Shown: positions 1 through 6,793, counted from the first letter of the stretch. The stretch: 17,550 nt of DNA from a bacterium (GCA_028685295.1 JAQUEL010000031.1:1-17550), one strand, 5' to 3'. Program-made: numbers and translations. The notes: generated by a model not told the origin, from the sequence alone.

Positions 1-33
1 TGCTCCGCCGCTCGTCTCCGAGGACAGATCTAT

Positions 34-62
34 ACTCTACCACACCACTTTGCCCACGTCAA
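34..62 (-). promoter_or_regulatory. Promoter-like site P2 (outward, left edge)
   Basis: Read on the minus strand there is a -35 box TTGACG (plus 57-62) and a -10 box TAGAGT (plus 34-39) with a 17-base spacer. It is the downstream member of a tandem pair; its partner lies about 99 bases upstream and shares the flanking pattern CGGCTTGAC/CGGGCTTGAC. Transcription would leave the window at position 1. Tandem strong promoters of this kind often precede rRNA or tRNA operons, but the target is outside the window, so that is inference. Confidence 0.5.
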
Positions 63-132
63 GCCCGTTTTAAGAGCTTTTAAGGCCGCTTTTTTACATC
101 CTCTTCTCTGCTTCTCGTGATGCAGCTTTCGT

Positions 133-161
133 ATGTTACACCATCTCACTTTTCATGTCAA
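133..161 (-). promoter_or_regulatory. Promoter-like site P1 (outward, left edge)
   Basis: On the minus strand a perfect -35 box TTGACA (plus 156-161) is followed after 17 bases by TAACAT (plus 133-138, 4 of 6 matches to TATAAT). Directly upstream on the same strand is an AT-rich stretch (about plus 165-190) that could act as an UP element. It lies just past the lysS terminator and points away from lysS, so it should drive a gene beyond the left edge. Confidence 0.5.
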
Positions 162-186
162 GCCGTCAAAATTTGAAATTTCAATT

Positions 187-205
187 AATAAAAGCGGCCT
201 TTATT
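187..205 (-). terminator. Likely intrinsic terminator of lysS
   Basis: Fifty bases after the lysS stop the minus strand can form an AT-rich hairpin: AATAAAGG pairs with CTTTTATT (one G-T pair) around a CCG loop, followed by TTAATT. The stem is weak in GC and the T-tract is interrupted. Its core (plus 190-201) is an inverted copy of plus 82-93, so it may belong to a longer-range repeat rather than be a plain terminator. Confidence 0.4.
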
Positions 206-254
206 CGAGCACTTATTTCGTATTTCATAAACCCGAAAGATCTTTTACCACAGG

Positions 255-1838
255 CTACTCCCGTTCCATTTTTGTTGCGGCTGCCTGCCGTAACCTTTTT
301 ACAATAAAATCTCTTTCCAGGGAGAGAATAAAAGGTGCCGCCCTGGGGCCTGATTTCTGGCCCAGTATAACCGTGTAAACAGCCTGAAAGAGCTGTGTGG
401 ATTTCAGTCCCGATTCACCGGCTACGGTATAAAGCATGCTTTCCAACTCTTTGGCATCCGGGTTATATCCATCCAACCTTTCAGCCACTTGCAGCAACGC
501 CTGACGCTGTGCGGCACTCAATAGCCCGGCTTCTTCCGGAAGCTCCTCCCGGACTTCAAAGATAAACGCAGGCGGTGCATATTTATCCAGCCATACCAGA
601 GCGTACTCCATCTCACGCCTAATTCTCTCCTCATCCTGCAGAGCCTGCTCGTAACCGCTGCGGCTCAAGACCTCTTTCAAGCGCCCGAAACTGCCGCGAG
701 CGATCTGAGCAGAAACAACCATATGCCGGAAAGGAATCCGGATCTGTCTGGCTCCACCCTCACCGTCAGGCTGACTTAGAGAATAAAGCCTTCCCGCCTG
801 AGCTGCGCTCTCCTCATCGGCCGGCTCTTCACCAAAATGAATTCGCTCCAGCTTGTCATATTCCTCCAACAGATTTATCAATGCCTGGCCGGGATCGAAT
901 TCGATATGCTTCTCCGGCCGAGCCCGGGCAATCAGATAGCGGACCACCTGCGGCGGAATCAACTCCAGCAGATCCTCAATGGAAACGGCTACTCCGGTTG
1001 AGCTGGACATGGCGCCCTGGCCTTTGAGATATATCCATTCATAAACCATAGGGAAAGGAGGCTCATAGCCGAAGACTTCGCGACTGATACGCACACCCGT
1101 GTCGTATGATCCGCCCGGAGCAGCATGATCCTTACCGAAAGGCTCCATAGTGATGTTCAGCGCTTTCCACCGCGCCGGCCAATCCACTCTCCAGACCAGT
1201 TTGGCTTCTCCGATGGAGTAATCAGCCGTGCCTTCATACCCGCAATCGCAGATATAATCCACTTGATGCCGTTCCGGCCTGAATCCTGTTATGGTAGATC
1301 CGCTCAGCCGGCCACATTGCCTGCAAAGGGCATTGAGAGGCGACCAGTTCAGCGGCATTTCACGGCCGGAAACTTCTGATAGAACGGAGGATATCTTTTC
1401 CCGGCAAGACATAGCTTCGGTTATCACATTCGTATAGGCGCCCTCTTTATATAAACGATCTGCTCTTAGCACCCGCGGCTTTATCCCCAGCTTCTCCAGA
1501 GCACAAAGAAAAGGCTGTAAAAAATGCTCGGCATAGTTATCGCAGCAGCCCTGTGGATCGGGGATATGTGCCAGCGGCTTCCCGATATATTGCTGATAGC
1601 TTTCCGGAAGGAAGGGATACACCTTCCTTAACGGATCAAAGCTATCGGCAATATAGATAAGATCAGGATCTATATTCTTCCTTTGCAAGCTACGATACAC
1701 CAGATCGGCTGTCATAACTTCACGGATATTACCTAAGTGAATAGGACCTGAAGGGGTTATGCCGGTAGCTACCCTATGCAGCGATCCTCGTGTTTCCAAT
1801 GCCTCGGCTGCCATCCAGTCAGCCCAATGTAATTCCAT
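255..1838 (-). CDS. lysS: Lysyl-tRNA synthetase, class I (archaeal type)
   Basis: Charges tRNA-Lys with lysine in the cytoplasm using ATP. The 527-residue protein has the class I Rossmann signature: TGITPSGPIHLGN (HIGH motif as HLGN, residues 34-37) and an MSSSTG motif at 277-282 in the KMSKS position. Cys172, Cys175, Cys197 and Cys199 look like a zinc knuckle in the insertion region. A helical C-terminal half follows, as in the class I LysRS family (LysK type), which is unrelated to the class II LysRS of most Firmicutes. The usual lysines of KMSKS are missing (Ala and Thr flank the serines), which is worth noting but leaves the serines intact. It lies downstream of greA after 78 bases holding a terminator, so transcription may depend on read-through or an unseen promoter. 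The ATG is preceded by AGGGTGA at reasonable spacing. Confidence 0.95.
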   Translation of the reverse strand: MELHWADWMAAEALETRGSLHRVATGITPSGPIHLGNIREVMTADLVYRSLQRKNIDPDLIYIADSFDPLRKVYPFLPESYQQYIGKPLAHIPDPQGCCDNYAEHFLQPFLCALEKLGIKPRVLRADRLYKEGAYTNVITEAMSCREKISSVLSEVSGREMPLNWSPLNALCRQCGRLSGSTITGFRPERHQVDYICDCGYEGTADYSIGEAKLVWRVDWPARWKALNITMEPFGKDHAAPGGSYDTGVRISREVFGYEPPFPMVYEWIYLKGQGAMSSSTGVAVSIEDLLELIPPQVVRYLIARARPEKHIEFDPGQALINLLEEYDKLERIHFGEEPADEESAAQAGRLYSLSQPDGEGGARQIRIPFRHMVVSAQIARGSFGRLKEVLSRSGYEQALQDEERIRREMEYALVWLDKYAPPAFIFEVREELPEEAGLLSAAQRQALLQVAERLDGYNPDAKELESMLYTVAGESGLKSTQLFQAVYTVILGQKSGPRAAPFILSLERDFIVKRLRQAAATKMERE

Positions 1839-1861
1839 ACGTCTTCACCCTACCTCGCTTA

Positions 1862-1895
1862 ACCGACAGAAAGAAGCCCGCAATGCCGCGGGCTT
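1862..1895 (-). terminator. Intrinsic terminator after greA
   Basis: On the minus strand, 8 perfect base pairs (AAGCCCGC / GCGGGCTT, plus 1874-1881 and 1888-1895) close a 6-base loop and are followed by CTTTCTGT. It lies 21 bases beyond the greA stop and before lysS, so it can end or attenuate greA transcription before lysS. Confidence 0.65.
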
Positions 1896-1916
1896 ATAGA
1901 TTGAACATTCTTCCTG

Positions 1917-2384
1917 CTATTTTACCGATATTATCTTATACTTCAAACTTCCCTGTGGTGTATCGACCTCAACAACTTTTCCCTTGCCGATATTCATGAT
2001 AGCCCTGCCCACCGGAGATTCGTTGGAAATCTTGTTGCGGGCAGGGTCTGCCTCGGCTGAGCCGACTATGGTATAATCAAACTCTTCCTTTGTTTCCATA
2101 TCGCGCAGCCGGACACGAGAACCGATATTAACCTTAGTGTGACGCTCTGTTTCATCTATGAGCTTAGCATTGCGAAGCAGCTTCTCCAAGGTAAGTATAC
2201 GGCCTTCTAAAAAGGCCTGTTCATTCTTAGCCGCCTCATATTCCGGATTTTCGGCTATCTCGCCGAAATCCTTGGCTTGCCGGATACGTTCGGCAACTTC
2301 CTTGCGATGGAAGGACTTGAGATGCTCCAGCTCATCCTCAAGCTTCTTCAGGCCTTCCGGGGTAAGATAGGTCTCTTTTTCCAT
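1917..2384 (-). CDS. greA: Transcription elongation factor GreA
   Basis: GreA enters the secondary channel of backtracked RNA polymerase and stimulates cleavage of the 3' end of the transcript. The 155-residue length fits the family (about 158). The N-terminal half is an antiparallel coiled coil (about 1-75) and the C-terminal half an FKBP-like domain containing the family-typical segment NESPVGRAIMNIGKG. The tip motif reads GEIAENPEYEAAK (from residue 41); families usually have GDLxENxEY, so the first metal-binding acidic residue is Glu42 instead of Asp, a conservative change, and Glu45 is kept. The ATG follows AGGAG at about 11 bases. A consensus promoter lies about 96 bases upstream and a terminator immediately downstream. 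Confidence 0.95.
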   Translation of the reverse strand: MEKETYLTPEGLKKLEDELEHLKSFHRKEVAERIRQAKDFGEIAENPEYEAAKNEQAFLEGRILTLEKLLRNAKLIDETERHTKVNIGSRVRLRDMETKEEFDYTIVGSAEADPARNKISNESPVGRAIMNIGKGKVVEVDTPQGSLKYKIISVK

Positions 2385-2418
2385 CTATGCAAACACTCCT
2401 TCAGCATTTTACGAAGAA

Positions 2419-2438
2419 GCACTGGCTTGCGCCAGTGC
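2419..2438 (-). promoter_or_regulatory. Perfect hairpin in the greA leader
   Basis: GCACTGGC and GCCAGTGC form 8 perfect pairs around a 4-base loop, about 35 to 55 bases into the predicted greA transcript. On the minus strand the stem is followed by TTCTTCG, a poor T-tract, and the greA ribosome binding site starts about 16 bases later. It could be a leaky leader terminator, a processed small RNA end or an mRNA-stability element. A 6-codon frame (ATG to TAA, encoding MGGSGI) precedes it without a clear ribosome binding site. Confidence 0.5.
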
Positions 2439-2479
2439 AAATTGCCATTAAATGCCAGAACCCCCCATGTTTAAAAAGG

Positions 2480-2508
2480 ATTATATAACAACTGATACTC
2501 TTTGTCAA
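2480..2508 (-). promoter_or_regulatory. Consensus sigma-A promoter of greA
   Basis: The minus strand has TTGACA (plus 2503-2508), exactly 17 bases, then TATAAT (plus 2480-2485), a perfect match to the housekeeping consensus. Transcription would start near 2473, leaving a leader of about 89 bases before greA. Confidence 0.85.
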
Positions 2509-2543
2509 AACTCATGCCGAAACTTGTAGTGATTAGAAAATAT

Positions 2544-3617
2544 TTATAACGCCACCCGGCCGGCATTACGCCTTATGGCCGCAATCTGTTCCGGAGAAAG
2601 AGCTCGTTCGAAGCTGCGGAACCCGGCTAATTTAAACCCATGCTTGTCGGCCATGGCCGAGATCTCCTCCACCTGTTTAAGTGAGATATCCTTGCCTAAA
2701 GTAAAGGATTCATAACGCTGGTCCAGGGCCAGCAATATCGTCTCCGACATACAGGCATAAGCCGTTTGCGGAGGAAAGCCAAAGCTAAAATTGAATTCCA
2801 CCTCTCCGGGAACAGCCACCACTCCCCCTTCGATGACCAATACATCATTACGGCTTTCAGATACTTGCCGAGAGACGTTACGCGGCCTGGAAACATCACA
2901 AACTACGGCACCGCTCTTTAGGTCGTCAGCTTCGATAATAACATCCGTGGCGCTGGTAACGGTCAGGATTATATCCGCCGCAGCCAGACCGGCCTTTATA
3001 TCGGTAGTAGCGGAGACAACCGCTTTACGTCCATCAAGATCTGCAGCCAGAGCTTCTAATGCTTCAATCCTGCGCCCCACCAGATTTAGTTCAGCCGTTT
3101 TATCTGCCATGATATATGAGCAAACCTTGCCGATGGATCCGTTAGCACCCACTACGGCTACAGTGGCTGCAGATGGGTCTATGCCCATCAACTCCGCACC
3201 ATGAAGAGCACCCTCCACGGCAGTGGCTACAGTATAACTATTGCCGGTGGTCACAGGGATATTTATGTTCCTGGATACCGTTATGCCACCATCTCCTACT
3301 ACAGCCGTGAACGCTCCCAGGCCGACTATACCGGCCCCCAGCGTCTCTGCCATGGCGGCAGCCTCGATAATCTTCTTTATGACAAAATCCGCCTCCAGCG
3401 ACATCATCTGCCGTGCCGTCAACGGACAGCCCACAAACCATCCTTCCGCCTCGGATCCGGTAACAGAGCGTATACCGGTTACATGCGACACTTTAAAGGG
3501 CGGCATCCCCTCCAGCATCTTTTCCAGCATGGCATCGGGCCTGTCAGCAACCGCCGGCTGCCAGCGGCGCACATCATCCAGTGTTAAAGGGTGTAATATA
3601 AAAGCAAAGCGTTCCAT
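2544..3617 (-). CDS. Acyl-ACP reductase (AAR)-like / shikimate dehydrogenase-like oxidoreductase
   Basis: Family resemblance is to the cyanobacterial long-chain acyl-[acyl carrier protein] reductase, which makes fatty aldehydes with NADPH; such proteins are often labelled shikimate/quinate dehydrogenase because of their Rossmann domain. Visible matches are GLGAFTAVVGDGG (from residue 99), TTGNSYTVATAVE (123-135, before the NAD(P) domain), the dinucleotide motif VVGANGSIG (155-163), and ACMSETILLALDQRYESF with Cys289 where AAR has its acyl-binding Cys. The 357-residue length fits the family (about 340). The ATG follows AGGA at about 8 bases, and a good promoter lies 130 bases upstream. No aldehyde-deformylating oxygenase gene is nearby, so alkane synthesis is not implied. 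The substrate could be acyl-ACP, acyl-CoA or something else. Family placement is fairly sure; function is inferred. Confidence 0.75.
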   Translation of the reverse strand: MERFAFILHPLTLDDVRRWQPAVADRPDAMLEKMLEGMPPFKVSHVTGIRSVTGSEAEGWFVGCPLTARQMMSLEADFVIKKIIEAAAMAETLGAGIVGLGAFTAVVGDGGITVSRNINIPVTTGNSYTVATAVEGALHGAELMGIDPSAATVAVVGANGSIGKVCSYIMADKTAELNLVGRRIEALEALAADLDGRKAVVSATTDIKAGLAAADIILTVTSATDVIIEADDLKSGAVVCDVSRPRNVSRQVSESRNDVLVIEGGVVAVPGEVEFNFSFGFPPQTAYACMSETILLALDQRYESFTLGKDISLKQVEEISAMADKHGFKLAGFRSFERALSPEQIAAIRRNAGRVAL

Positions 3618-3676
3618 TTCATGCTTCCTCTATTCCTGATTTCTAATCCCTGATCCCAGGTCTTTCGCCGGTACAG

Positions 3677-3710
3677 GTATGCCCGGATCGAAGCCTGCCA
3701 TCGGGCATAC
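3677..3710. repeat. 9-bp inverted repeat in the leader of the AAR-like gene
   Basis: GTATGCCCG (3677-3685) and CGGGCATAC (3702-3710) are perfect inverted copies 16 bases apart. They lie in the predicted untranslated leader of the AAR-like gene, between its promoter and its start. It may be an RNA hairpin or a DNA-binding site; the sequence does not decide. Confidence 0.5.
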
Positions 3711-3745
3711 TTACCATCGTTCGGTATTTCAGCCACGCTCCTGTA

Positions 3746-3775
3746 ATTCTAGCTTAAAAGGATAAGGAGTGTCAA
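3746..3775 (-). promoter_or_regulatory. Promoter of the AAR-like gene
   Basis: On the minus strand TTGACA (plus 3770-3775) is separated by 18 bases from TAGAAT (plus 3746-3751, 5 of 6). Transcription would begin near 3739, giving a leader of about 120 bases that contains the 9-bp inverted repeat. Confidence 0.65.
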
Positions 3776-3797
3776 TTCACCCGATTAAGGGTATATA
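3769..3797 (+). promoter_or_regulatory. Weak divergent promoter of the HAD gene
   Basis: GTGTCA (3769-3774, 4 of 6) and TATATA (3792-3797, 4 of 6) are 17 bases apart on the plus strand. The -35 overlaps that of the opposite-facing AAR-like gene, so the two promoters may compete. The leader would be only about 14 bases, just enough for the ribosome binding site AAGGAGG at 3807-3813. Confidence 0.35.
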
Positions 3798-3817
3798 GCT
3801 GGTCGTAAGGAGGAAAT

Positions 3818-4501
3818 ATGACTGAACTCAAAGGCTTCATCTTTGATGTTGACGGCACGCTGGTGGATAGTGTCGGGTTTCATATGGAGGCCTGGTATAC
3901 AGCTTTTGCTGAAGCCGGACTGGCGCAGGGCCGTGATGTTATCCACGATCAGATCGGCAAAGGGGGCGACAAGCTTGTGCCCTATCTTCTGGCCGATGAA
4001 AAACTGGATCCTGAAACCCTGGCAGCCATGACTACCCGCATCGATAAACGCCATAGCGATATTTTTAGAGAAAAATATCTTCATAAGGTCCGGACTTTCC
4101 CCATGGCCGCCCTGCTGCTGAACGAAATTAAAAGCCGCGGCTTTAAACTGGGCCTGGCCAGCTCCGGCAAGGGCCATGAGATCCGGCGATATATTGCTCT
4201 ACTGGGAGTGGGTGATATAGTAGACACCGTCATTACCGCCTCCGATGTCGATCAGACAAAACCTGCGCCGGATATTTTCAAGAGCATGCTGGAACGGCTC
4301 TCTCTGCCGGTTGAAACACTAACGGCAGTTGGAGATACCCCTTATGATATAGCCTCTGCAAATGCTGTCGGATTACGCTGCGTAGCGCTGCTTACAGGCG
4401 CTTTCCAGTCCAATGAACTCGGAGGCGCTGCAGCAATTTACGGTGATCCCGCAGAAATGTATGAGAACCTCGATGCTCTTATTATCAAGCTATCGGGTTA
4501 A
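3818..4501 (+). CDS. HAD-superfamily phosphatase (phosphoglycolate phosphatase / beta-phosphoglucomutase-like)
   Basis: A cytoplasmic phosphohydrolase of 227 residues with all four HAD motifs: DVDGTLVDS with nucleophile Asp10 and acid/base Asp12, motif II ASSG (Ser115/Ser116), motif III Lys148 in TKPAPD, and motif IV VGDTPYD with Asp173 and Asp177. The helical cap between motifs I and II (about residues 17-85) places it in subfamily IA, where phosphoglycolate phosphatases and beta-phosphoglucomutase-like enzymes belong. The exact substrate cannot be read from the sequence. The ATG follows a near-perfect AAGGAGG by 4 bases. It stands alone on the plus strand between two minus-strand blocks, and no clear terminator follows it. 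Confidence 0.85.
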   Translation: MTELKGFIFDVDGTLVDSVGFHMEAWYTAFAEAGLAQGRDVIHDQIGKGGDKLVPYLLADEKLDPETLAAMTTRIDKRHSDIFREKYLHKVRTFPMAALLLNEIKSRGFKLGLASSGKGHEIRRYIALLGVGDIVDTVITASDVDQTKPAPDIFKSMLERLSLPVETLTAVGDTPYDIASANAVGLRCVALLTGAFQSNELGGAAAIYGDPAEMYENLDALIIKLSG

Positions 4502-4570
4502 AACCTTTGATAATACTTGCCGATTATCTCCTTCTCACGACAGCTCGACTAACTCTTTTAATTCACATAT

Positions 4571-4862
4571 TCATACAAAAAACACAAGGACTTTTGGCAT
4601 CAATATCCCTTTACGTTCTACCGGCAGCAAAACAATGAATTCTACCCGCAACCTTTTGGGAAAACCTTTCACTTTTGGATTCAGCGCAATCAAAACATCG
4701 CCGGCGCCTGAAACAGGTTCAAAACCTGGTTTATATATCCCGATCGAACAAAAATCCAGGGTTCAATCTCCCCAGAAGCCCCTTCCCTCTTTGTTTGCAG
4801 CATCTCTTCCAATATAAAAGCCCGATTATTGATAGCTTCGAGCAGAGCATGGCGTATATCTT
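4571..4862 (-). pseudogene. Probable frameshifted remnant downstream of pyrD
   Basis: The 361 bases between the HAD gene and pyrD (4502-4862) contain no intact gene. On the minus strand one frame is open from the pyrD end down to a stop at 4690-4692 and reads like protein (for example DIRHALLEAINNRAFILEEM). A second frame, open from 4762 to the stop at 4571-4573, also reads like protein (PGFEPVSGAGDVLIALNP, then PKRLRVEFIVLLPVERKG). Adding one T to the T5 run at 4750-4754 would join them into about 96 codons. No usable start codon sits behind the GGAGGAG that overlaps the pyrD end. I do not recognise the product. Alternatives are chance open frames or a sequencing error. Positions 4502-4570 hold nothing I can name. 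Confidence 0.4.
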
Positions 4863-5831
4863 TTACTCCTCCAATGCCCCGATATAGTGCCGTATATTCA
4901 GGTCTTTATCCCGGCCGCTGCAACGATAATTATCCAGTAGGATCTCTTCCAGTCCCTCGGCCACTGCGGCACCTATCTGAGGATCGTAGAAGGTGGCTGT
5001 GCCTATCTGTACCGCTGTGGCTCCGGCCAGAATGAACTCCATAGCATCCTCAGCGGTAACTATACCGCCCATGCCGATAAGAGGAGTGTTCTTACGGGCT
5101 TTTTTCAGCGCCAGAAACACCTGCCGCACTCTAAGCAAAGCTATGGGTTTTATAGCCGGACCGGAGAGGCCTCCAACCCCATTGGCCAGCACCGGCCGGC
5201 GGCGGCGGGCATCTATGGCCATGCCGGGAACGGTATTGATAAGCGAGAGGGCATCAGCCCCGGCGTCCACACAGGCCAAACCAACAGCGGCAATATCACC
5301 GGCCGCAGGAGAAAGCTTGGCTATCACGGGGAACCGGCCGCTTACGGCATGTGACACTGCACCTATTACCTCCGCCGCTGTACAGGGTTCTATGCCGAAG
5401 GCCATGCCGCCTTTGGCGACGTTGGGACAGGAGATGTTGACTTCCAAAGCATTGAACCCACCGGCTGCAGCCAGACGTTCCGCTACAGTGACATACTCTC
5501 CGATCTCATGTCCGGCTATATTCAAGATTACTGCCGAGCCGCTCCCAGCCAGTTGCGGCAGCACATCACTGATAAGAGCATCCACGCCTATATTCTGCAA
5601 GCCGATAGAGTTGAGCACTCCTCCGGCTGTTTCCACCAGTCTGACAGGAGGATTACCGTCACGTGGTTTCAGCGTGGTTCCTTTAAGAACTAATCCTCCG
5701 ACAGCCTCCGGGCGATAATCGGCCAGACACCGGAAATCCAGACCATATCCGCAAACTCCGGAAGCGATCAGTACCGGGTTTTTCAAGCTTACTCCGGCAA
5801 TCTCAACATTCGTTCTGACACCACCTGCCAT
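4863..5831 (-). CDS. pyrD: Dihydroorotate dehydrogenase B, catalytic subunit
   Basis: Oxidises dihydroorotate to orotate in pyrimidine synthesis; the class 1B enzyme passes electrons through PyrK to NAD. The 322-residue protein is an FMN-binding TIM barrel. Visible marks are NPVLIASG near the N-terminus, NSIGLQN (74-80), the active-site loop NISCPNVAKGG with catalytic Cys135, the FMN-contacting Lys in VIAKLSP, NGVGGLSGPAIKPIAL, and the phosphate-binding GMGGI and GATAVQIGTA segments. Cys rather than Ser at the active site fits class 1. The start overlaps the pyrK stop by one base (TAATG), and GGAGGT lies 9 bases before the ATG, so the two are likely coupled. No other pyrimidine genes lie nearby; instead the pair ends the surface-glycan gene run. 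Confidence 0.95.
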   Translation of the reverse strand: MAGGVRTNVEIAGVSLKNPVLIASGVCGYGLDFRCLADYRPEAVGGLVLKGTTLKPRDGNPPVRLVETAGGVLNSIGLQNIGVDALISDVLPQLAGSGSAVILNIAGHEIGEYVTVAERLAAAGGFNALEVNISCPNVAKGGMAFGIEPCTAAEVIGAVSHAVSGRFPVIAKLSPAAGDIAAVGLACVDAGADALSLINTVPGMAIDARRRRPVLANGVGGLSGPAIKPIALLRVRQVFLALKKARKNTPLIGMGGIVTAEDAMEFILAGATAVQIGTATFYDPQIGAAVAEGLEEILLDNYRCSGRDKDLNIRHYIGALEE

Positions 5832-6793
5832 TACCAGACTACCTCCTTGATATCAAACACCGGTCCGTCGACACATACCCGGCTGTATTTAGTTTCTTCC
5901 TCTCTGGTCCGGGTACGGCAGACACAGGCCATACAGGCACCTATACCACAACCCATGCGTTCTTCAAGCAGAGCTTGCCCCGGCACTCCCGCCTCTATCA
6001 GCATATCCGATATCCGAGCCATCATTATTCCGGGTCCGCATATAAAGGCTTCATAATCTTCTGCTTCATCTTGCTCCAGGAACATCTCCAGCAAACCGGT
6101 GACCAGTCCCGGATGCGTTCCCGGTTCACCCGCCTCTGAAGCTACGGCTGAAACTGCCCCTATTTCACACATCAGAGCTATGCCGGCTTTGCAGCCCAGG
6201 ATCGTGCTGCTGTTATCCAACAGCAGTGGAAAGGAAAGAGCATCTCTCATCCCGGCCAGCACAGTTACCGAGCGTCCCCGTCCGAGAAGCTCCGCTGCCA
6301 GCGCCGTCAAAGGCGCTATGCCTATACCCCCGGCTATAAGCAAGGCGGGAGCATCGCCGTCCAAATCGAAACCATGGCCCAGAGGTCCCAGGATATCTAC
6401 ATTATCGCCGGCTCCGTAAGCGGACAAGACCTCGGTCCCCAAACCGACCTGACGAAAGAGAATAGAGATCTCTCCCTGGGCTGAATCACGGCGGAACACA
6501 CTGATGGGCCGCCTTAGCAAGGGCTTGCGCTTCAGGCGTTTCAAGCCGGAGGGTCCCGGGACAGGGTCTAGCACCCTGTCGGATATTTGCTCGATAGGGC
6601 CGTTGCAGTAAATATGCAGAAATTGCCCGGGTGTGATTACAGCAGCACTCTTCGGAGCATGGATACGCAGGATATGATGCTTGCCGTATGCCGGCAAGCT
6701 TTCTATCACCCTGCCTGTTTCATGCAGAACAGTATTGCGCCCTGCGGGTGCGGTTGTTGCTTGTTCGTCGGTCGTTGGTTCCAGGTTCCCCAT
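5831..6793 (-). CDS. pyrK: Dihydroorotate dehydrogenase B, electron-transfer subunit
   Basis: The FAD and [2Fe-2S] subunit that carries electrons from PyrD to NAD. The FAD-binding motif RRPIS is at 94-98, the NAD-binding domain starts with LLIAGGIGIAPLTAL (151-165) and contains ICGPGIMM (251-258), and the iron-sulphur ligands are Cys282, Cys287, Cys290 and Cys307 in the family-typical MGCGIGACMAC context. At 320 residues it is longer than usual (about 260). The excess is an N-terminal extension of about 22 residues and an insertion of about 25 residues before RRPIS (about 66-90), ending in a basic GLKRLKRK stretch. GGAGG lies 6 bases before the ATG. It follows the GT39 gene after a 97-base gap holding a hairpin, with no convincing promoter. 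Confidence 0.95.
   Translation of the reverse strand: MGNLEPTTDEQATTAPAGRNTVLHETGRVIESLPAYGKHHILRIHAPKSAAVITPGQFLHIYCNGPIEQISDRVLDPVPGPSGLKRLKRKPLLRRPISVFRRDSAQGEISILFRQVGLGTEVLSAYGAGDNVDILGPLGHGFDLDGDAPALLIAGGIGIAPLTALAAELLGRGRSVTVLAGMRDALSFPLLLDNSSTILGCKAGIALMCEIGAVSAVASEAGEPGTHPGLVTGLLEMFLEQDEAEDYEAFICGPGIMMARISDMLIEAGVPGQALLEERMGCGIGACMACVCRTRTREEETKYSRVCVDGPVFDIKEVVW

Noticed and set aside
4413-4817. Plus-strand open frame running from the HAD gene into the gap
   Set aside because: It starts inside the HAD gene, is Ser/Thr/Asn-rich without motifs, and is the antisense of the better-looking minus-strand remnant.
4993-5718. Long open frame on the plus strand opposite pyrD
   Set aside because: It is Ala/Ser/Pro/Thr-rich, has no motif or ribosome binding site, and lies wholly antisense to a clearly real pyrD.
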